From the NCBI RefSeq assembly GCF_000317535.1, contig NC_020050.1, positions 111,215 through 175,214 of the forward strand: DNA of 64,000 nt, given 5' to 3'. Numbering within the stretch: position 1 is the first letter of the stretch; each line of letters begins with the position of its first letter. The position numbers and the translations under genes were made by a program. The stretch is from Cylindrospermum stagnale PCC 7417. Lineage in GTDB: Bacteria; Cyanobacteriota; Cyanobacteriia; Cyanobacteriales; Nostocaceae. The notes beneath the pieces are model-generated. The model worked only from the letters and a program-made list of their open reading frames with translations, did not search any database and had not been told where the DNA came from. Shown here piece by piece: positions 17,753 to 26,092 of the stretch.

Positions 17753-18241
17753 TTACTCTTCCCCCAAATATTCTGCAAAGAGTCCATAGCCTGAAGTTTC
17801 ACCCAGATAACCACACACTCTATCTAGTGCCTCATTACCCGTTGTGGGGAATTCTCCTCCCTGGTGGTAAATTGCTGATAATTCTCCGCATAGGTCAGCA
17901 TCACCATTACAATGTGGCAATATTTGTCCTTCTGGAAACCCAACGCTATCAACTTCATTTTGCAAAAACTGCCAAGATGAAGAGATGGTTGCTTGGTCTT
18001 GCTCACTTCTCCCTAAAGAAGGAAGATTTGGATTATCGTTAATTAAGATTTTGGCTGACTCTGATGCTAAATCTTCAGGTACACCCGCATTTGTTAGGGT
18101 GTCGAAATAAACATCTAGCTGTTCTTGGTGTTGACCTACCCATTCATCCAGGGGCACGTCATTGATACTTTCAATGCCCGATTCAATATCGTCAAAATCA
18201 ATATCACCAAAATTGATGGGGTCAAAAACCGAGTCTGTCAT
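17753..18241 (-). CDS. unknown acidic protein of the operon
   Basis: About 162 residues from the ATG at 18241 (MTDSVFDPINFGDIDFDD). An upstream in-frame ATG at 18355 would overlap the previous gene and add a basic stretch that does not look natural, so the shorter start with AGGA about 10 bases before it is preferred. The protein is very acidic (DFDDIESGIESIND) with two cysteines in the second half (HCNGDADLCGE) and a third later (VCGYLG). It is coupled to the helical protein downstream. No family is recognised. Confidence 0.7.
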   Translation of the reverse strand: MTDSVFDPINFGDIDFDDIESGIESINDVPLDEWVGQHQEQLDVYFDTLTNAGVPEDLASESAKILINDNPNLPSLGRSEQDQATISSSWQFLQNEVDSVGFPEGQILPHCNGDADLCGELSAIYHQGGEFPTTGNEALDRVCGYLGETSGYGLFAEYLGEE

Positions 18242-18323
18242 GTTATAGAATCCTAGTATCTGCTGTATTTTCGGTAGATAGTCAGGCAATCTCTTACTTC
18301 TTGGTCGGAGGGGAGGTTGCCTT

Positions 18324-18587
18324 TCAAAAAAGTGACATTTGAATTGACTTGTCATCTACGACAGATGCATTTGTGGTCATGCCTTCTACTTCTTGACAGC
18401 GGGTAATTAGTTTGCTGTGGTTGAGTTGTAAATCGGCTTTTTTCTTTTGTCCTGGCAGAGGACGGAACAAATATTGAGGATGCTGGATTGACCCGTCTTT
18501 GTAGAGGAATCGGTAGAGTATCCCCTGAATTTGATAAACATTTGATTTGCTCAACAATGTGCTGTCATAGACAGAATTAAGTTTCAC
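18324..18587 (-). CDS. unknown small protein, GTG start
   Basis: 87 residues starting at a GTG (18585-18587) that lies inside the 3' end of the preceding small gene (11-bp overlap). GGAGGTG sits 5 bases before the GTG, which decides the start. The sequence is basic in the middle (PLPGQKKKADLQLNHSK) and ends SIQMSLF; IQGILYRFLYKDG suggests beta structure. No family is recognised. The overlap, the ribosome binding site and the orientation argue that it is a real member of the operon. Confidence 0.65.
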   Translation of the reverse strand: MKLNSVYDSTLLSKSNVYQIQGILYRFLYKDGSIQHPQYLFRPLPGQKKKADLQLNHSKLITRCQEVEGMTTNASVVDDKSIQMSLF

Positions 18588-18747
18588 TATTCACCTCCCA
18601 ATCAAGATAAGTAAGTGCTGTGCTGGCATCATAGATATTTAGGTCAGGTTGATATCCTTTAGCTTCCAGTGCTTTGTAGTCGGGATGTTGGGTGATTTGG
18701 GCTATCACTTGTTGGGCTTGAGCAATGAGTTCTGAAAGTGAATTCAT
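18577..18747 (-). CDS. 56-residue unknown protein
   Basis: Short reading frame with an excellent ribosome binding site: AGGAGA 5 bases before the ATG at 18747. It reads MNSLSELIAQAQQVIAQ, then ITQHPDYKALEAKGYQ, a helix followed by a polar turn and a second acidic part ending YLDWEVNSET. It overlaps the next gene by 11 bp. Coupling and the strong ribosome binding site support expression. No family is recognised. Confidence 0.6.
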   Translation of the reverse strand: MNSLSELIAQAQQVIAQITQHPDYKALEAKGYQPDLNIYDASTALTYLDWEVNSET

Positions 18748-18776
18748 TTTTCTCCTAGTTTTATCTGAGTTTTCGG

Positions 18777-18872
18777 CTAGTAAGAATAATTAGCGTATTG
18801 TCCACCTAGTAGAGTATTCACAGCTTTAGCCATTAAATTGTTTAGTCCATCAAATGCTTTTAAAATTCCCAT
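18777..18872 (-). CDS. 31-residue putative small membrane-active protein
   Basis: The frame MGILKAFDGLNNLMAKAVNT followed by LLGGQYANYSY is preceded by a perfect GGAGG 8 bases before the ATG at 18872. The first 24 residues form an amphipathic or hydrophobic helix with two or three lysines; the tail is Tyr/Asn-rich. The size, the helix and its location among membrane proteins recall small structural subunits or phage coat-like peptides, but this is only an analogy. It starts 5 bases after the end of the possible frameshift extension of the gene upstream. Confidence 0.5.
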   Translation of the reverse strand: MGILKAFDGLNNLMAKAVNTLLGGQYANYSY

Positions 18873-18876
18873 CGGT

Positions 18877-19023
18877 CTATCCTCCAAGTAATTTGGCAAT
18901 TGTTTCTAAGCAGTGGTTCAGAAAGTCAAAAGGCAGTAGTAGCGGGTTTAGTTTGGTTGACTTCCTAGAGGCTTTAGCCCTTGCTAATTGATGCTTTTGT
19001 GCCTCTAGGATGCTAATTTTTTT
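18877..19023 (-). other. possible -1 frameshift extension of the 199-residue protein
   Basis: Near its end the 199-residue gene reads GGA AAA AAA TTA, a canonical A_AAA_AAA slippery heptamer (19017-19023) in the right phase. Slipping back one base opens a further 45 codons (ISILEAQKHQLARAK and so on, ending ETIAKLLGG) up to a stop at 18877-18879. This frame has no start codon of its own, looks protein-like (a basic helix then a Leu/Pro part), and its last bases contain the ribosome binding site of the 31-residue gene. Confidence 0.45.
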
Positions 19024-19604
19024 CCCAGTGCTGACATGGCAGCGTCAATTTCTGCCTGTAGGTTGATTTCGTCTGGGGTGAAGGGTGTTGTTTCCCGTGC
19101 TAGTTCTACTAATCCGTTGAGAGTGCCTAGATACCCAGCTTTTTGGGCTTGCCAATTCTGGTTGAGAGTTTCTACTAATTCTGTATTACGTGCGGTGACA
19201 ACGTTAACCACAAGCTGGTTGCGGATATCGGCGATGGCATCAACTAACTGCACTTCCTCCCCAACTTGGCGGGTAATCAAGTCTGTGATTGTCGGTTGCT
19301 GTAGTTGTTGGGGTGCAGTGGTAATCTGCTGCTGTTGTGCTTGAGTTGCTAGTGGTGCGGCCTGCGGCTGGTGTTCTGGTTCTGGTTGGGGATTTTCTCG
19401 TGAATTTGAGGGGGGTAGCAGCGTTGGAATTTTGGCAGTGATTTGGTCTAAATCAGCTTTTGGGACTGCTTTAAGGGTGTCGAAGTCTGGGTATAGGTCT
19501 GCGATCGCTAGTCTCAGTACCTCCTCTGAAATTTCAAACTTTTGGCACAGTTCAGCAATGGTAATGGTTTCAGGTTGTTCAGGTTGTTTCGTGGTTCTTG
19601 CCAT
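19005..19604 (-). CDS. unknown Gln/Pro-rich protein with HTH-like N-terminus
   Basis: At 199 residues, residues 12-45 (TITIAELCQKFEISEEVLRL) fit a small helix-turn-helix. Residues 60-105 are a low-complexity Pro/Gln/Ala linker, and residues 107-199 form a helical domain (LITRQVGEEVQLVDAIADI). AGGAG lies 11 bases before the ATG. It is the second gene of the operon, 5 bases after the HTH gene. It carries an in-phase A_AAA_AAA heptamer seven codons before its stop (see the extension entry), so two products may be made. No family is recognised. Confidence 0.7.
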   Translation of the reverse strand: MARTTKQPEQPETITIAELCQKFEISEEVLRLAIADLYPDFDTLKAVPKADLDQITAKIPTLLPPSNSRENPQPEPEHQPQAAPLATQAQQQQITTAPQQLQQPTITDLITRQVGEEVQLVDAIADIRNQLVVNVVTARNTELVETLNQNWQAQKAGYLGTLNGLVELARETTPFTPDEINLQAEIDAAMSALGKKLAS

Positions 19605-19609
19605 TGGGG

Positions 19610-19972
19610 TTATGCTCCTAGCTTGAATACGTTTTTACGTTGGTTTTCGTAGGCATAGCGGCTAAATTCGTTTTGCTTTGCCTTGATTGCTTCTTTCAGT
19701 CGTTCCTTGTTGCGGGTATGCAACATTGCTCTACCTAGTTTGCAGATAACCCAGCTTTGGTAAGGGCTGAGAGGTGATTCTCTGTCTGTCGTGCCATCGG
19801 ATTTTTTAGGATAGGCATTGCGAAAGTGGCCAATACGCCAAAATGCCAGGTCACACCAATTAACAACCGTGTTCCGATGGACTCCCAAGATGTCTGCAAG
19901 TTCAGTTTTTGTTGCTGGATAGTCAAGAAAAATATCGCTATTACACGAAGTTTGGTTACGTCGCGGCCTCAT
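19610..19972 (-). CDS. HTH DNA-binding protein, first gene of the operon
   Basis: A 120-residue basic protein. Residues 21-41 (ATKTELADILGVHRNTVVNW) are a clear helix-turn-helix; after it a Trp-rich part (DLAFWRIGHF) and a lysine-rich helical C-terminus follow. The ATG abuts the array of ATTGG repeats at 19973-20095, so it probably binds its own promoter region and controls the operon. It could alternatively be an excisionase- or replication-type protein. No named family beyond HTH is recognised. Confidence 0.75.
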   Translation of the reverse strand: MRPRRNQTSCNSDIFLDYPATKTELADILGVHRNTVVNWCDLAFWRIGHFRNAYPKKSDGTTDRESPLSPYQSWVICKLGRAMLHTRNKERLKEAIKAKQNEFSRYAYENQRKNVFKLGA

Positions 19973-20095
19973 ATTGGTTAATCATTGGTCAGTAATTGGG
20001 TAAATATTGGTGGCAGTATTGGTCACATTTGCGCTAAATCCCCTCAAAAGTCAGTCTGCAACTGCGTTACATGGCTGTATTGGGTAGTAATTGGT
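19973..20095. promoter_or_regulatory. 11-bp phased ATTGGT array, probable operator
   Basis: ATTGGT or ATTGGG starts at 19973, 19984, 19995, 20006 and 20018 (steps of 11, 11, 11 and 12 bp), with a second cluster at 20079 and 20090 (step 11). Repeats one helical turn apart put all boxes on the same face of the DNA. The array starts at the base after the HTH gene's start codon, overlapping any promoter, which fits cooperative autoregulation. Confidence 0.65.
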
Positions 20096-20240
20096 GAACA
20101 ATTCTTGCCTAATTCGTGGTTATAGAGTTATGGTAATCAACAAGTACATCACTTGTCAACAAAGTTTATTAGTGATGTATTTTAAACGTATTGGTGCTGA
20201 TGGATGATAATGGCGGTTAGATAGATAAGTGATGCTATTC

Positions 20241-20405
20241 ATGGCTACTAAACGACCAAGAACAACTATCAGCTTTGACCCGGATGAGTACAGCACACTA
20301 GAAAAATGGGCTAAATCTGAATTTCGTACAGTACCCCAGTTAATAAGTGCGATAGTCAAGAAAGCGCTACTCGAAAGAGCCAACACAGAGCGTGACTCAT
20401 TATGA
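20241..20405 (+). CDS. CopG-like ribbon-helix-helix protein
   Basis: 54 residues. MATKRPRTTISFDPDEYSTL followed by EKWAKSEFRTVPQLIS is a textbook ribbon-helix-helix: a basic start, the TTISFD strand, then helix-turn-helix. Such proteins repress plasmid replication or TA genes. It lies immediately before the first backbone copy with CyRepA1 about 770 bp downstream, so copy-number control is possible. A different RHH protein occupies the equivalent place before copy 2. Too short for many gene finders, but the fold is clear. Confidence 0.65.
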   Translation: MATKRPRTTISFDPDEYSTLEKWAKSEFRTVPQLISAIVKKALLERANTERDSL

Positions 20406-20533
20406 CGGAAGAAAACCAACCAGACACGCCTGATCAGGAATTTGACGCCGTAACAGATTTGAGGAACTGGTCAGCAGGCACGAGGCAGTCACCAGCACGC
20501 TTGATTACCCTGTACCCTAATCAACAGATGTAG
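20402..20533 (+). CDS. short frame crossing the duplication boundary, probably truncated
   Basis: An ATG overlapping the RHH stop (ATGA) opens 43 codons (MTEENQPDTPDQEFDAVTDL). Codons up to about 29 are unique to this side; the rest lies in the segment that is shared with 38725 onward and is not conserved as protein. The ATGA overlap suggests a real gene whose 3' part was replaced when the backbone was joined here. Confidence 0.3.
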   Translation: MTEENQPDTPDQEFDAVTDLRNWSAGTRQSPARLITLYPNQQM

Positions 20534-21177
20534 CGAAATTTAAAGTGAAAAATCAAACAAATGTTAGATTGCATGAGTCCCAAACTTCTGTAAGATCAGG
20601 CTACTACTTAAATGAAGCGAGTAACTTATGTGAAGAGATAATATCGCCAAAAATGCCAAAAGGACAAAACGCACACCTATAGTACACGCTTTGTCCCTTT
20701 ATAAAAATGGCACATCTGACTTTGCTCGATCAGAGTGGGGTTAATTTCAAAGAAACCAAAGAAGTGGCGTTTAGTTTGGCGACTTTCCCACCAATTGGCT
20801 TTCTTGAGATTATTTTGTGCTGCACCAGCAGGGGCAGGTGCTTCTCATTCATATTATACGAGTCGCCGCTGCAATGGAATCCGTTTCTAGAGGAATATTT
20901 TTAGAAAACAAATGATCCGATTTAAGATTTACGCAAAAGAATTACTGGTTGAGACAGAGTGTGATGTGTGGGATGCGCCGTGCAGTAATAGTTTTGGCGT
21001 TTTCTCTACCACCTGCACCTGCACCAAGAGATTTTTAAACCACCTGTGTAAGTCCTGAAATTATTTGTTCCTCTCCCAGAATAGCCAGCATCAAGCAAAG
21101 CAGCAGATTTCGTAGATATGTAAGTGCAGCACGAATAACCCCCTCTGATACTCAACCAAGTATCTGGGGATTTTACC
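20534..21177 (+). promoter_or_regulatory. conserved leader of CyRepA1, candidate replication origin/control region
   Basis: About 640 bp without a convincing gene, conserved before both rep copies. It contains a strong 35-base hairpin at 20662-20696 (GGACAAA...TTTGTCC with further pairing inside), followed by CCTTT like a terminator, and a small hairpin GCACCAGCAGGGGCAGGTGC near 20821. The hairpin's loop region differs from copy 2 (20677 area) while the stem is kept, suggesting an RNA role such as copy control. The GTG start of rep ends this region. Confidence 0.45.
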
Positions 21178-24171
21178 GTGCTAACTAACAATCAACTAAC
21201 ATACTCCACACCAGAAATTGCTCAACCCCATTGGGACGAATGGCTCTCAAGTGCCATTGACCCAGAACTGATCACCGCCAACCTGCGATCACTCTGGGGA
21301 ACAACCCCCTACGAATATCTGCTCTACAGCCCCAAAATCTCCCGCCGCAACGATGGACGCTTACGGGATGGAGATTTAAGGAACTATCGCCACATAGAAC
21401 ATGGGGGTTGGTGGTGTAACGGCATTGACCCCTTGAATAACTACCAACCAATGCCGTGGGGATGCTTCAAGCCCGATAAGCCCCGGCGCAACAAGCAGAA
21501 AATTCATAAGATAATCAAATACGAGCATCCCTACAAAGAAGCAACCAGGGCCTTCTTCCCGTACGTCACCGAGAAAATTTGGGCAAAAATTTCAAACCGC
21601 TGCGGCATCCCCATCACCGAAGAAGACAGACAAAACCCTGGTGGCTTCTGGCACTGGGTTTGGCTGCACAACGTCCCAGTAATCATTGTAGAAGGCGTAA
21701 AGAAAGCAGCAGCATTACTTTCTGCTGGGTATGTGGCGATCGCCCTCCCTGGAGTCAATGGTGGCTACCGCACCCCTAAAGATGAAGATGATAACGCCAT
21801 TGGTAAGCCTTACCTCATCCCTGAAATTAAACACTTTGCCTCATTGGGCAGACAAGTAAATATTTGTTTCGACCATGACAGCAAAGCAGAAACTCGCCAA
21901 CGGGTAAGAACCGCTATTAACCGCATGGGACGCTTACTCATTGGTGCTGGCTGTGAAGTTAGGGTGATAGATTTACCAGCAGGGGCAGAAAAAGGAGTAG
22001 ATGACTTCATCGCCGCATTGGGTCAAGACGCATTCCACGCCCTCTACAACACAGCCGAAGCCTTGTCCATGTGGCAAATACGGCTGTCTACCCTACTAAC
22101 TTACCCCCCTGCCATCGCCCTCAACCAACGGTTTCTGGGACAAATCCTCATCCCCGCTGGTGAAAAGCTCATCGTCCTGAAAGCGCCAAAAGGCACAGGC
22201 AAAACCGAATGGCTGGCAAGTGTTGTAGCCAGAGCGCATGACCAGGGGCAGAGGGTACTGGTTATAACCCACCGCATTCAATTAGGTGAAGCCCTGTGCA
22301 ATCGTTTTGGCGTTAACTATGTCACAGAAATTCACGATTCAGAAATAGGGGACTTACTCGGTTACGGAGTGTGTATTGACTCCTTACACACAGAGAGCCA
22401 AGCCAAATTCAACCCCAACGACTGGTCTAACGATATCGTCATCATCGACGAAGCTGACCAAGTATTCTGGCATCTGTTAAACTCCGGCACTGAGGTATCT
22501 AAACGCCGTGTTGCTGTCCTTGACAATCTGAAAAAATTAGTTCAAAACGTCCTCAGCAGCCCACAGGGGAAAATCTACCTCTCCTCTGCCGATTTAAGCG
22601 ATGCTGACGTAAATTATATCCGCTCCCTGGCTGGGGGAATTCACATTAACCCCTTTGTAATTCTTAACAATTATCAGCCCCAATCTGGGAATTGTTATAA
22701 TTATCAAGGTAACGACCCCAGGAATGTAATTGCTGCATTGGATAAGGCCATGGCTCTTGATGGTGGACATCATCTACTGTGCTGTTCTGCCCAAAAAGCC
22801 AAATCCAAATGGGGGACACAGGCTTTAGAAGCACGTTACCGACGTAAATTCCCACATTTACGCATTTTGCGGATTGATAGCGTTAGCGTGGCAGACCCTA
22901 GTCACCCTGCTTATGGCTGTATTGCTCACCTAAACGAAATTTTGACAGAATATGACTTGGTTATTGCCTCACCTAGCCTAGAAACTGGGGTGTCCATTGA
23001 TATCAAGTCCCATTTCTCAGCAGTCTGGGGAGTTTTCCAGGGCGTCCAAGCTGTTAACTCTGTGCGGCAAATGCTGGCACGGCTGCGAGAAAACGTTGAC
23101 CGCCATATCTGGGTGAGAAAGCAGGGGCTAGGAGTGATTGGGAATGGCTCCACGTCGATGGGGGTACTGCTGGCTAGTCAACACGCAGCTACGCGGGCGA
23201 ATATTGCCTTATTGTCAGCGGCGGATAATGCTGATTACAGCTACATTGATGAGAATTTTCAGCCAGAATCTCTACAAACTTGGGCAAAACGTGCTTGTGT
23301 GATTAATGCCCAAACTAAATGTTACCGTGACTCGGTGCTGCAAGGTTTGGCTGATGATGGTTATACAATTATTGATGCAGATAGCTTGAAATTGGACTCT
23401 AAGGAAACTGAGCAGGTTTTCAATGAGGTACAGAATGCTGCTGAGGAATTGCACACTACTCAGTGCGAGGAAATCGCCACTGCTGAAAAGCTCTCAGATG
23501 CTGAACTCAAGAAACTGTCAGAGAAACGGGCTAAAACTAAGAGCGAACGCCAGCAGGAGCGTAAAGCTGATATATCCCAGCGTTATGGGGTGGAAGTAAC
23601 ACCGGAAATTGTCAGAAAGGATGATTCTGGTTGGTATCTACAGCTGCGGCTGCATTATTATTTAAACCTTGGGCGTAAGTTTTTGGTAGCCCGTGATGCT
23701 TCCAAGGCTAAAGCGCAAGTTGAGAAGGGTAATAATGCTATCTGGAAACCAGATTTTAACCGGGGGCAGATGCTACCTGCGGTGCTGTTACTGGAAAAAC
23801 TGAATGTTTCCCAGTTGTTTAATGCTGAGGTGGAGTTTCGCAGTTCTGATGTGGAGTTGCAGAAATTGCGATCGCTGGCTGTGGAACATAAGCAGGTGAT
23901 TAAAAACTATTTGGGGGTTTCTATTTCTGAGAAGGATAGTGCGATCGCGATCTGCCAAAAGTTCCTGAAAAAGTTGGGGATGAAGCTGTCCTATCTTGGT
24001 AGGTTTGGGACAAGGGAAAATCGGGAACGGGTTTACAAGTTTATCCCACCCCAGGATGAGCGGGAGGCGATTTTCCTTGCTTGGCTAGGGCGGGATGAAG
24101 CAACGAGTGCGTCCACTAAGGAAAACATGGTGGATGCTCCCAATGTGTCCACCCCCAATAATAAGAGATAA
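21178..24171 (+). CDS. CyRepA1-type plasmid replication protein (DUF3854 + helicase), copy 1
   Basis: 997 residues, GTG start. Residues 160-290 form a Toprim-like DUF3854 domain: VIIVEGVKKAAAL (E172), FDHDSKAE (D232, D234) and GVDDFIAA. Residues 320-650 are a P-loop helicase: Walker A LKAPKGTGKTEW (K342), Walker B IVIIDEADQVF (D424, E425), and later SPSLETGVSID and QMLARLREN as helicase motifs. The C-terminal 300 residues are helical and charged. This organisation is that of CyRepA1, the cyanobacterial plasmid initiator family. It is expected to start plasmid replication at the upstream leader. It is about 95% similar to copy 2 by eye. Confidence 0.85.
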   Translation: MLTNNQLTYSTPEIAQPHWDEWLSSAIDPELITANLRSLWGTTPYEYLLYSPKISRRNDGRLRDGDLRNYRHIEHGGWWCNGIDPLNNYQPMPWGCFKPDKPRRNKQKIHKIIKYEHPYKEATRAFFPYVTEKIWAKISNRCGIPITEEDRQNPGGFWHWVWLHNVPVIIVEGVKKAAALLSAGYVAIALPGVNGGYRTPKDEDDNAIGKPYLIPEIKHFASLGRQVNICFDHDSKAETRQRVRTAINRMGRLLIGAGCEVRVIDLPAGAEKGVDDFIAALGQDAFHALYNTAEALSMWQIRLSTLLTYPPAIALNQRFLGQILIPAGEKLIVLKAPKGTGKTEWLASVVARAHDQGQRVLVITHRIQLGEALCNRFGVNYVTEIHDSEIGDLLGYGVCIDSLHTESQAKFNPNDWSNDIVIIDEADQVFWHLLNSGTEVSKRRVAVLDNLKKLVQNVLSSPQGKIYLSSADLSDADVNYIRSLAGGIHINPFVILNNYQPQSGNCYNYQGNDPRNVIAALDKAMALDGGHHLLCCSAQKAKSKWGTQALEARYRRKFPHLRILRIDSVSVADPSHPAYGCIAHLNEILTEYDLVIASPSLETGVSIDIKSHFSAVWGVFQGVQAVNSVRQMLARLRENVDRHIWVRKQGLGVIGNGSTSMGVLLASQHAATRANIALLSAADNADYSYIDENFQPESLQTWAKRACVINAQTKCYRDSVLQGLADDGYTIIDADSLKLDSKETEQVFNEVQNAAEELHTTQCEEIATAEKLSDAELKKLSEKRAKTKSERQQERKADISQRYGVEVTPEIVRKDDSGWYLQLRLHYYLNLGRKFLVARDASKAKAQVEKGNNAIWKPDFNRGQMLPAVLLLEKLNVSQLFNAEVEFRSSDVELQKLRSLAVEHKQVIKNYLGVSISEKDSAIAICQKFLKKLGMKLSYLGRFGTRENRERVYKFIPPQDEREAIFLAWLGRDEATSASTKENMVDAPNVSTPNNKR

Positions 24172-24225
24172 ATACATGAATCATGGACACGGACGAGAGA
24201 GAATGTTTAAGAGCGAATAGTTAAC

Positions 24226-25086
24226 TTATTTTTGGCGTTTTGGCTCAGTACCCAAATGTTTCTCAACCCGCTGTAGCTTGGTATAGCTGTAGCTGGTCTG
24301 TTTCCATATTCCCCGTAAATAGCTGGTGATATCATGGGAGATTTTCACCGGAATAACTTGATTAACCACAAAGAAAAACACCAAAAAAAGCAACGAAGTG
24401 AGAGACGCTATCCTCCAGTATTTCCCTAGAGGTTCAGAGCGAAAAACCTCTTTTTCTATCGTTATTGTTCTTGGCGGCTGGTTTTTCACCTCCTGAATAA
24501 CCGTAGTCAACCGGTTCGTGTGACTGACCAATTCCTTCCACCCCTGCTTCAACTCCGATACTTCGCTCTTTAGCCCTTTCAACTCTAAACTTTCTAACGT
24601 CGGCGAGGACTTGGGCGTACTCTGAGACGGCGACAGCAAGCGACTTAATTCTTGCTTCAAATCTGCATTGCTCCTCTCGAACTCGTTCCAAGAGACTCCC
24701 TGATTCTTCAATTCCTTTGTCAATAACTCGATAGTCGCCATAGCTTGACTCAGGAGTTGATTCTGGATTAAATTCGTTTGTGCCCATGCCTGTAACTCCG
24801 CCCTATCCTTTTCCCGTTCAGCCTTTTGAGATAGCTTAAAACTTTCAAATTCCTTATATAATCTCCCTAGTGCCGTCTTCACCTCACCCAGTTCACTAGC
24901 TCCCAAAGAGAGCGAACTGGAGGCAGTAGAGATATCGCTATTGCCGATATCGTTATTACTGCTATTGGTATTGCCGTTATTGCTATGACTGCTGTTGCTA
25001 TTGGTGCTATTGCTAATGCCGATATCGTTATGATTGCTATTGCCGTTACTGCTATTGCCCCTATTGCGTTTATTGTTATTATTCAT
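24226..25086 (-). CDS. coiled-coil, single-pass membrane protein next to ParA-like ATPase, copy 1
   Basis: 286 residues: an Asn/Ser-rich low-complexity start (about 1-60, SNSTNSNSSHSNNGNTNSS), two coiled-coil blocks (70-140 and 160-200), one membrane segment (about 229-248, SLTSLLFLVFFFVVNQVIPV) and a basic C-terminus. The ATG overlaps the ParA-like gene's end by 8 bases, just after an A7 tract. A membrane-anchored coiled coil coupled to a ParA-like ATPase suggests an anchor or pole-targeting partner. In copy 2 single-base deletions fuse and truncate it. No family is recognised. Confidence 0.7.
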   Translation of the reverse strand: MNNNNKRNRGNSSNGNSNHNDIGISNSTNSNSSHSNNGNTNSSNNDIGNSDISTASSSLSLGASELGEVKTALGRLYKEFESFKLSQKAEREKDRAELQAWAQTNLIQNQLLSQAMATIELLTKELKNQGVSWNEFERSNADLKQELSRLLSPSQSTPKSSPTLESLELKGLKSEVSELKQGWKELVSHTNRLTTVIQEVKNQPPRTITIEKEVFRSEPLGKYWRIASLTSLLFLVFFFVVNQVIPVKISHDITSYLRGIWKQTSYSYTKLQRVEKHLGTEPKRQK

Positions 25087-26083
25087 CGGCTTTTTTTCTC
25101 CCCCGACGAGCTTTAGTTTCAGTTACTTCTGATTTATTTGCAGTACTCGCACTCCTACTCGTCGAAGACACAGCTTGATTAACCTCTGCTGATGATGATT
25201 GACTCACCGCAGATTTATTGATATCTGCTGCTGATGATTGACTCACCACAGATTTACCGTTATCTACTGATAAAGACTGACTCACCGCAGATTTATTGTT
25301 ATCTGTTGATTTATTTATATCTGCTGCTGATGCTGATAAAGACTGACTCACCACAGCTTGATTAGTTACTGGTTGATGTAACCCCAGATAAACAGCAGCC
25401 TTCTCCAGTTCCGGTTTAGCCTGGTCTAAAAACCCACTCACCAGCAGATAATCCCCAAAAGGGAACCCATTCTCCTCAGTAGCCGCAGAGAAAGGTAAAC
25501 CCTTCTCAATCAACATATCAAAAGTTGAATACTCAAGCTCAGGCAGTTCAATCTCTATTCCATTTAATTCCGATATAGCAACTCTAGTTTTACTATTATC
25601 CCAACGCTGAAAACCTAACCCCTTATCCCAGCAGAGATTCTTCACCACCACATAATCAGCTTGATTACCACAGAACTCTAGCATAGCCTTCAAGCTAGTA
25701 ATCACCGAATAACCCAGATTCAGCACAGTCACCAGAGACACCCGATAACCCAAATCACCAGCAATCTTAAACAGCCCAAACTTATTGATAATTTCCCTAG
25801 TCTTATTACCAGAAGCCCCCGGCATATCCACCACCACCACATCAGGAGAATCAGCTTTAATTTCCGTAAAGAATCTCTTAGCCTCAGCCACCTCAATGAA
25901 ATTTAGCAACTGTACACCAGAGCCAAAATTCTGATAATACTCGAAAAGTTCTGGATTTTCAGTATCAGCATCATAACCGAGATAGTGGATATTATTCGTG
26001 TGCAGTACATCAAGCAATAGTCGAGTGAAAGCCGTTTTCCCAGTACCGCCCTTTCCCCCCAGAATCATGACTATGCGTTTCAT
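25079..26083 (-). CDS. ParA/MinD-like ATPase of the mobilization region, copy 1
   Basis: 334 residues with deviant Walker A ILGGKGGTGKTAF (8-19), GYDADTENPE for the switch I region, and VVVVDMPGASG as Walker B. The last 90 residues are a Ser/Ala-rich low-complexity tail with repeats of the SAVSQSLS type. It lies divergent from mobC/mobA across the oriT region, with a small accessory gene upstream. That arrangement resembles VirC1 of Agrobacterium, a ParA-like ATPase that gathers relaxosomes at the cell pole. It may instead serve partition. It ends KKADE after AGA AAA AAA, a slippery tract. Confidence 0.8.
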   Translation of the reverse strand: MKRIVMILGGKGGTGKTAFTRLLLDVLHTNNIHYLGYDADTENPELFEYYQNFGSGVQLLNFIEVAEAKRFFTEIKADSPDVVVVDMPGASGNKTREIINKFGLFKIAGDLGYRVSLVTVLNLGYSVITSLKAMLEFCGNQADYVVVKNLCWDKGLGFQRWDNSKTRVAISELNGIEIELPELEYSTFDMLIEKGLPFSAATEENGFPFGDYLLVSGFLDQAKPELEKAAVYLGLHQPVTNQAVVSQSLSASAADINKSTDNNKSAVSQSLSVDNGKSVVSQSSAADINKSAVSQSSSAEVNQAVSSTSRSASTANKSEVTETKARRGRKKADE

Positions 26084-26092
26084 ACATTACTC

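Noticed and set aside
24434..24787. 117-codon frame (MGTNEFNPESTPESS...) overlapping the coiled-coil gene, also seen in copy 2 at 43410-43961
   Set aside because: It is the same DNA read in another frame. The coiled-coil frame has heptads, a membrane segment and a coupled start; this one owes its length to compositional bias, and in copy 2 it only joins the membrane segment because of a 1-base deletion.
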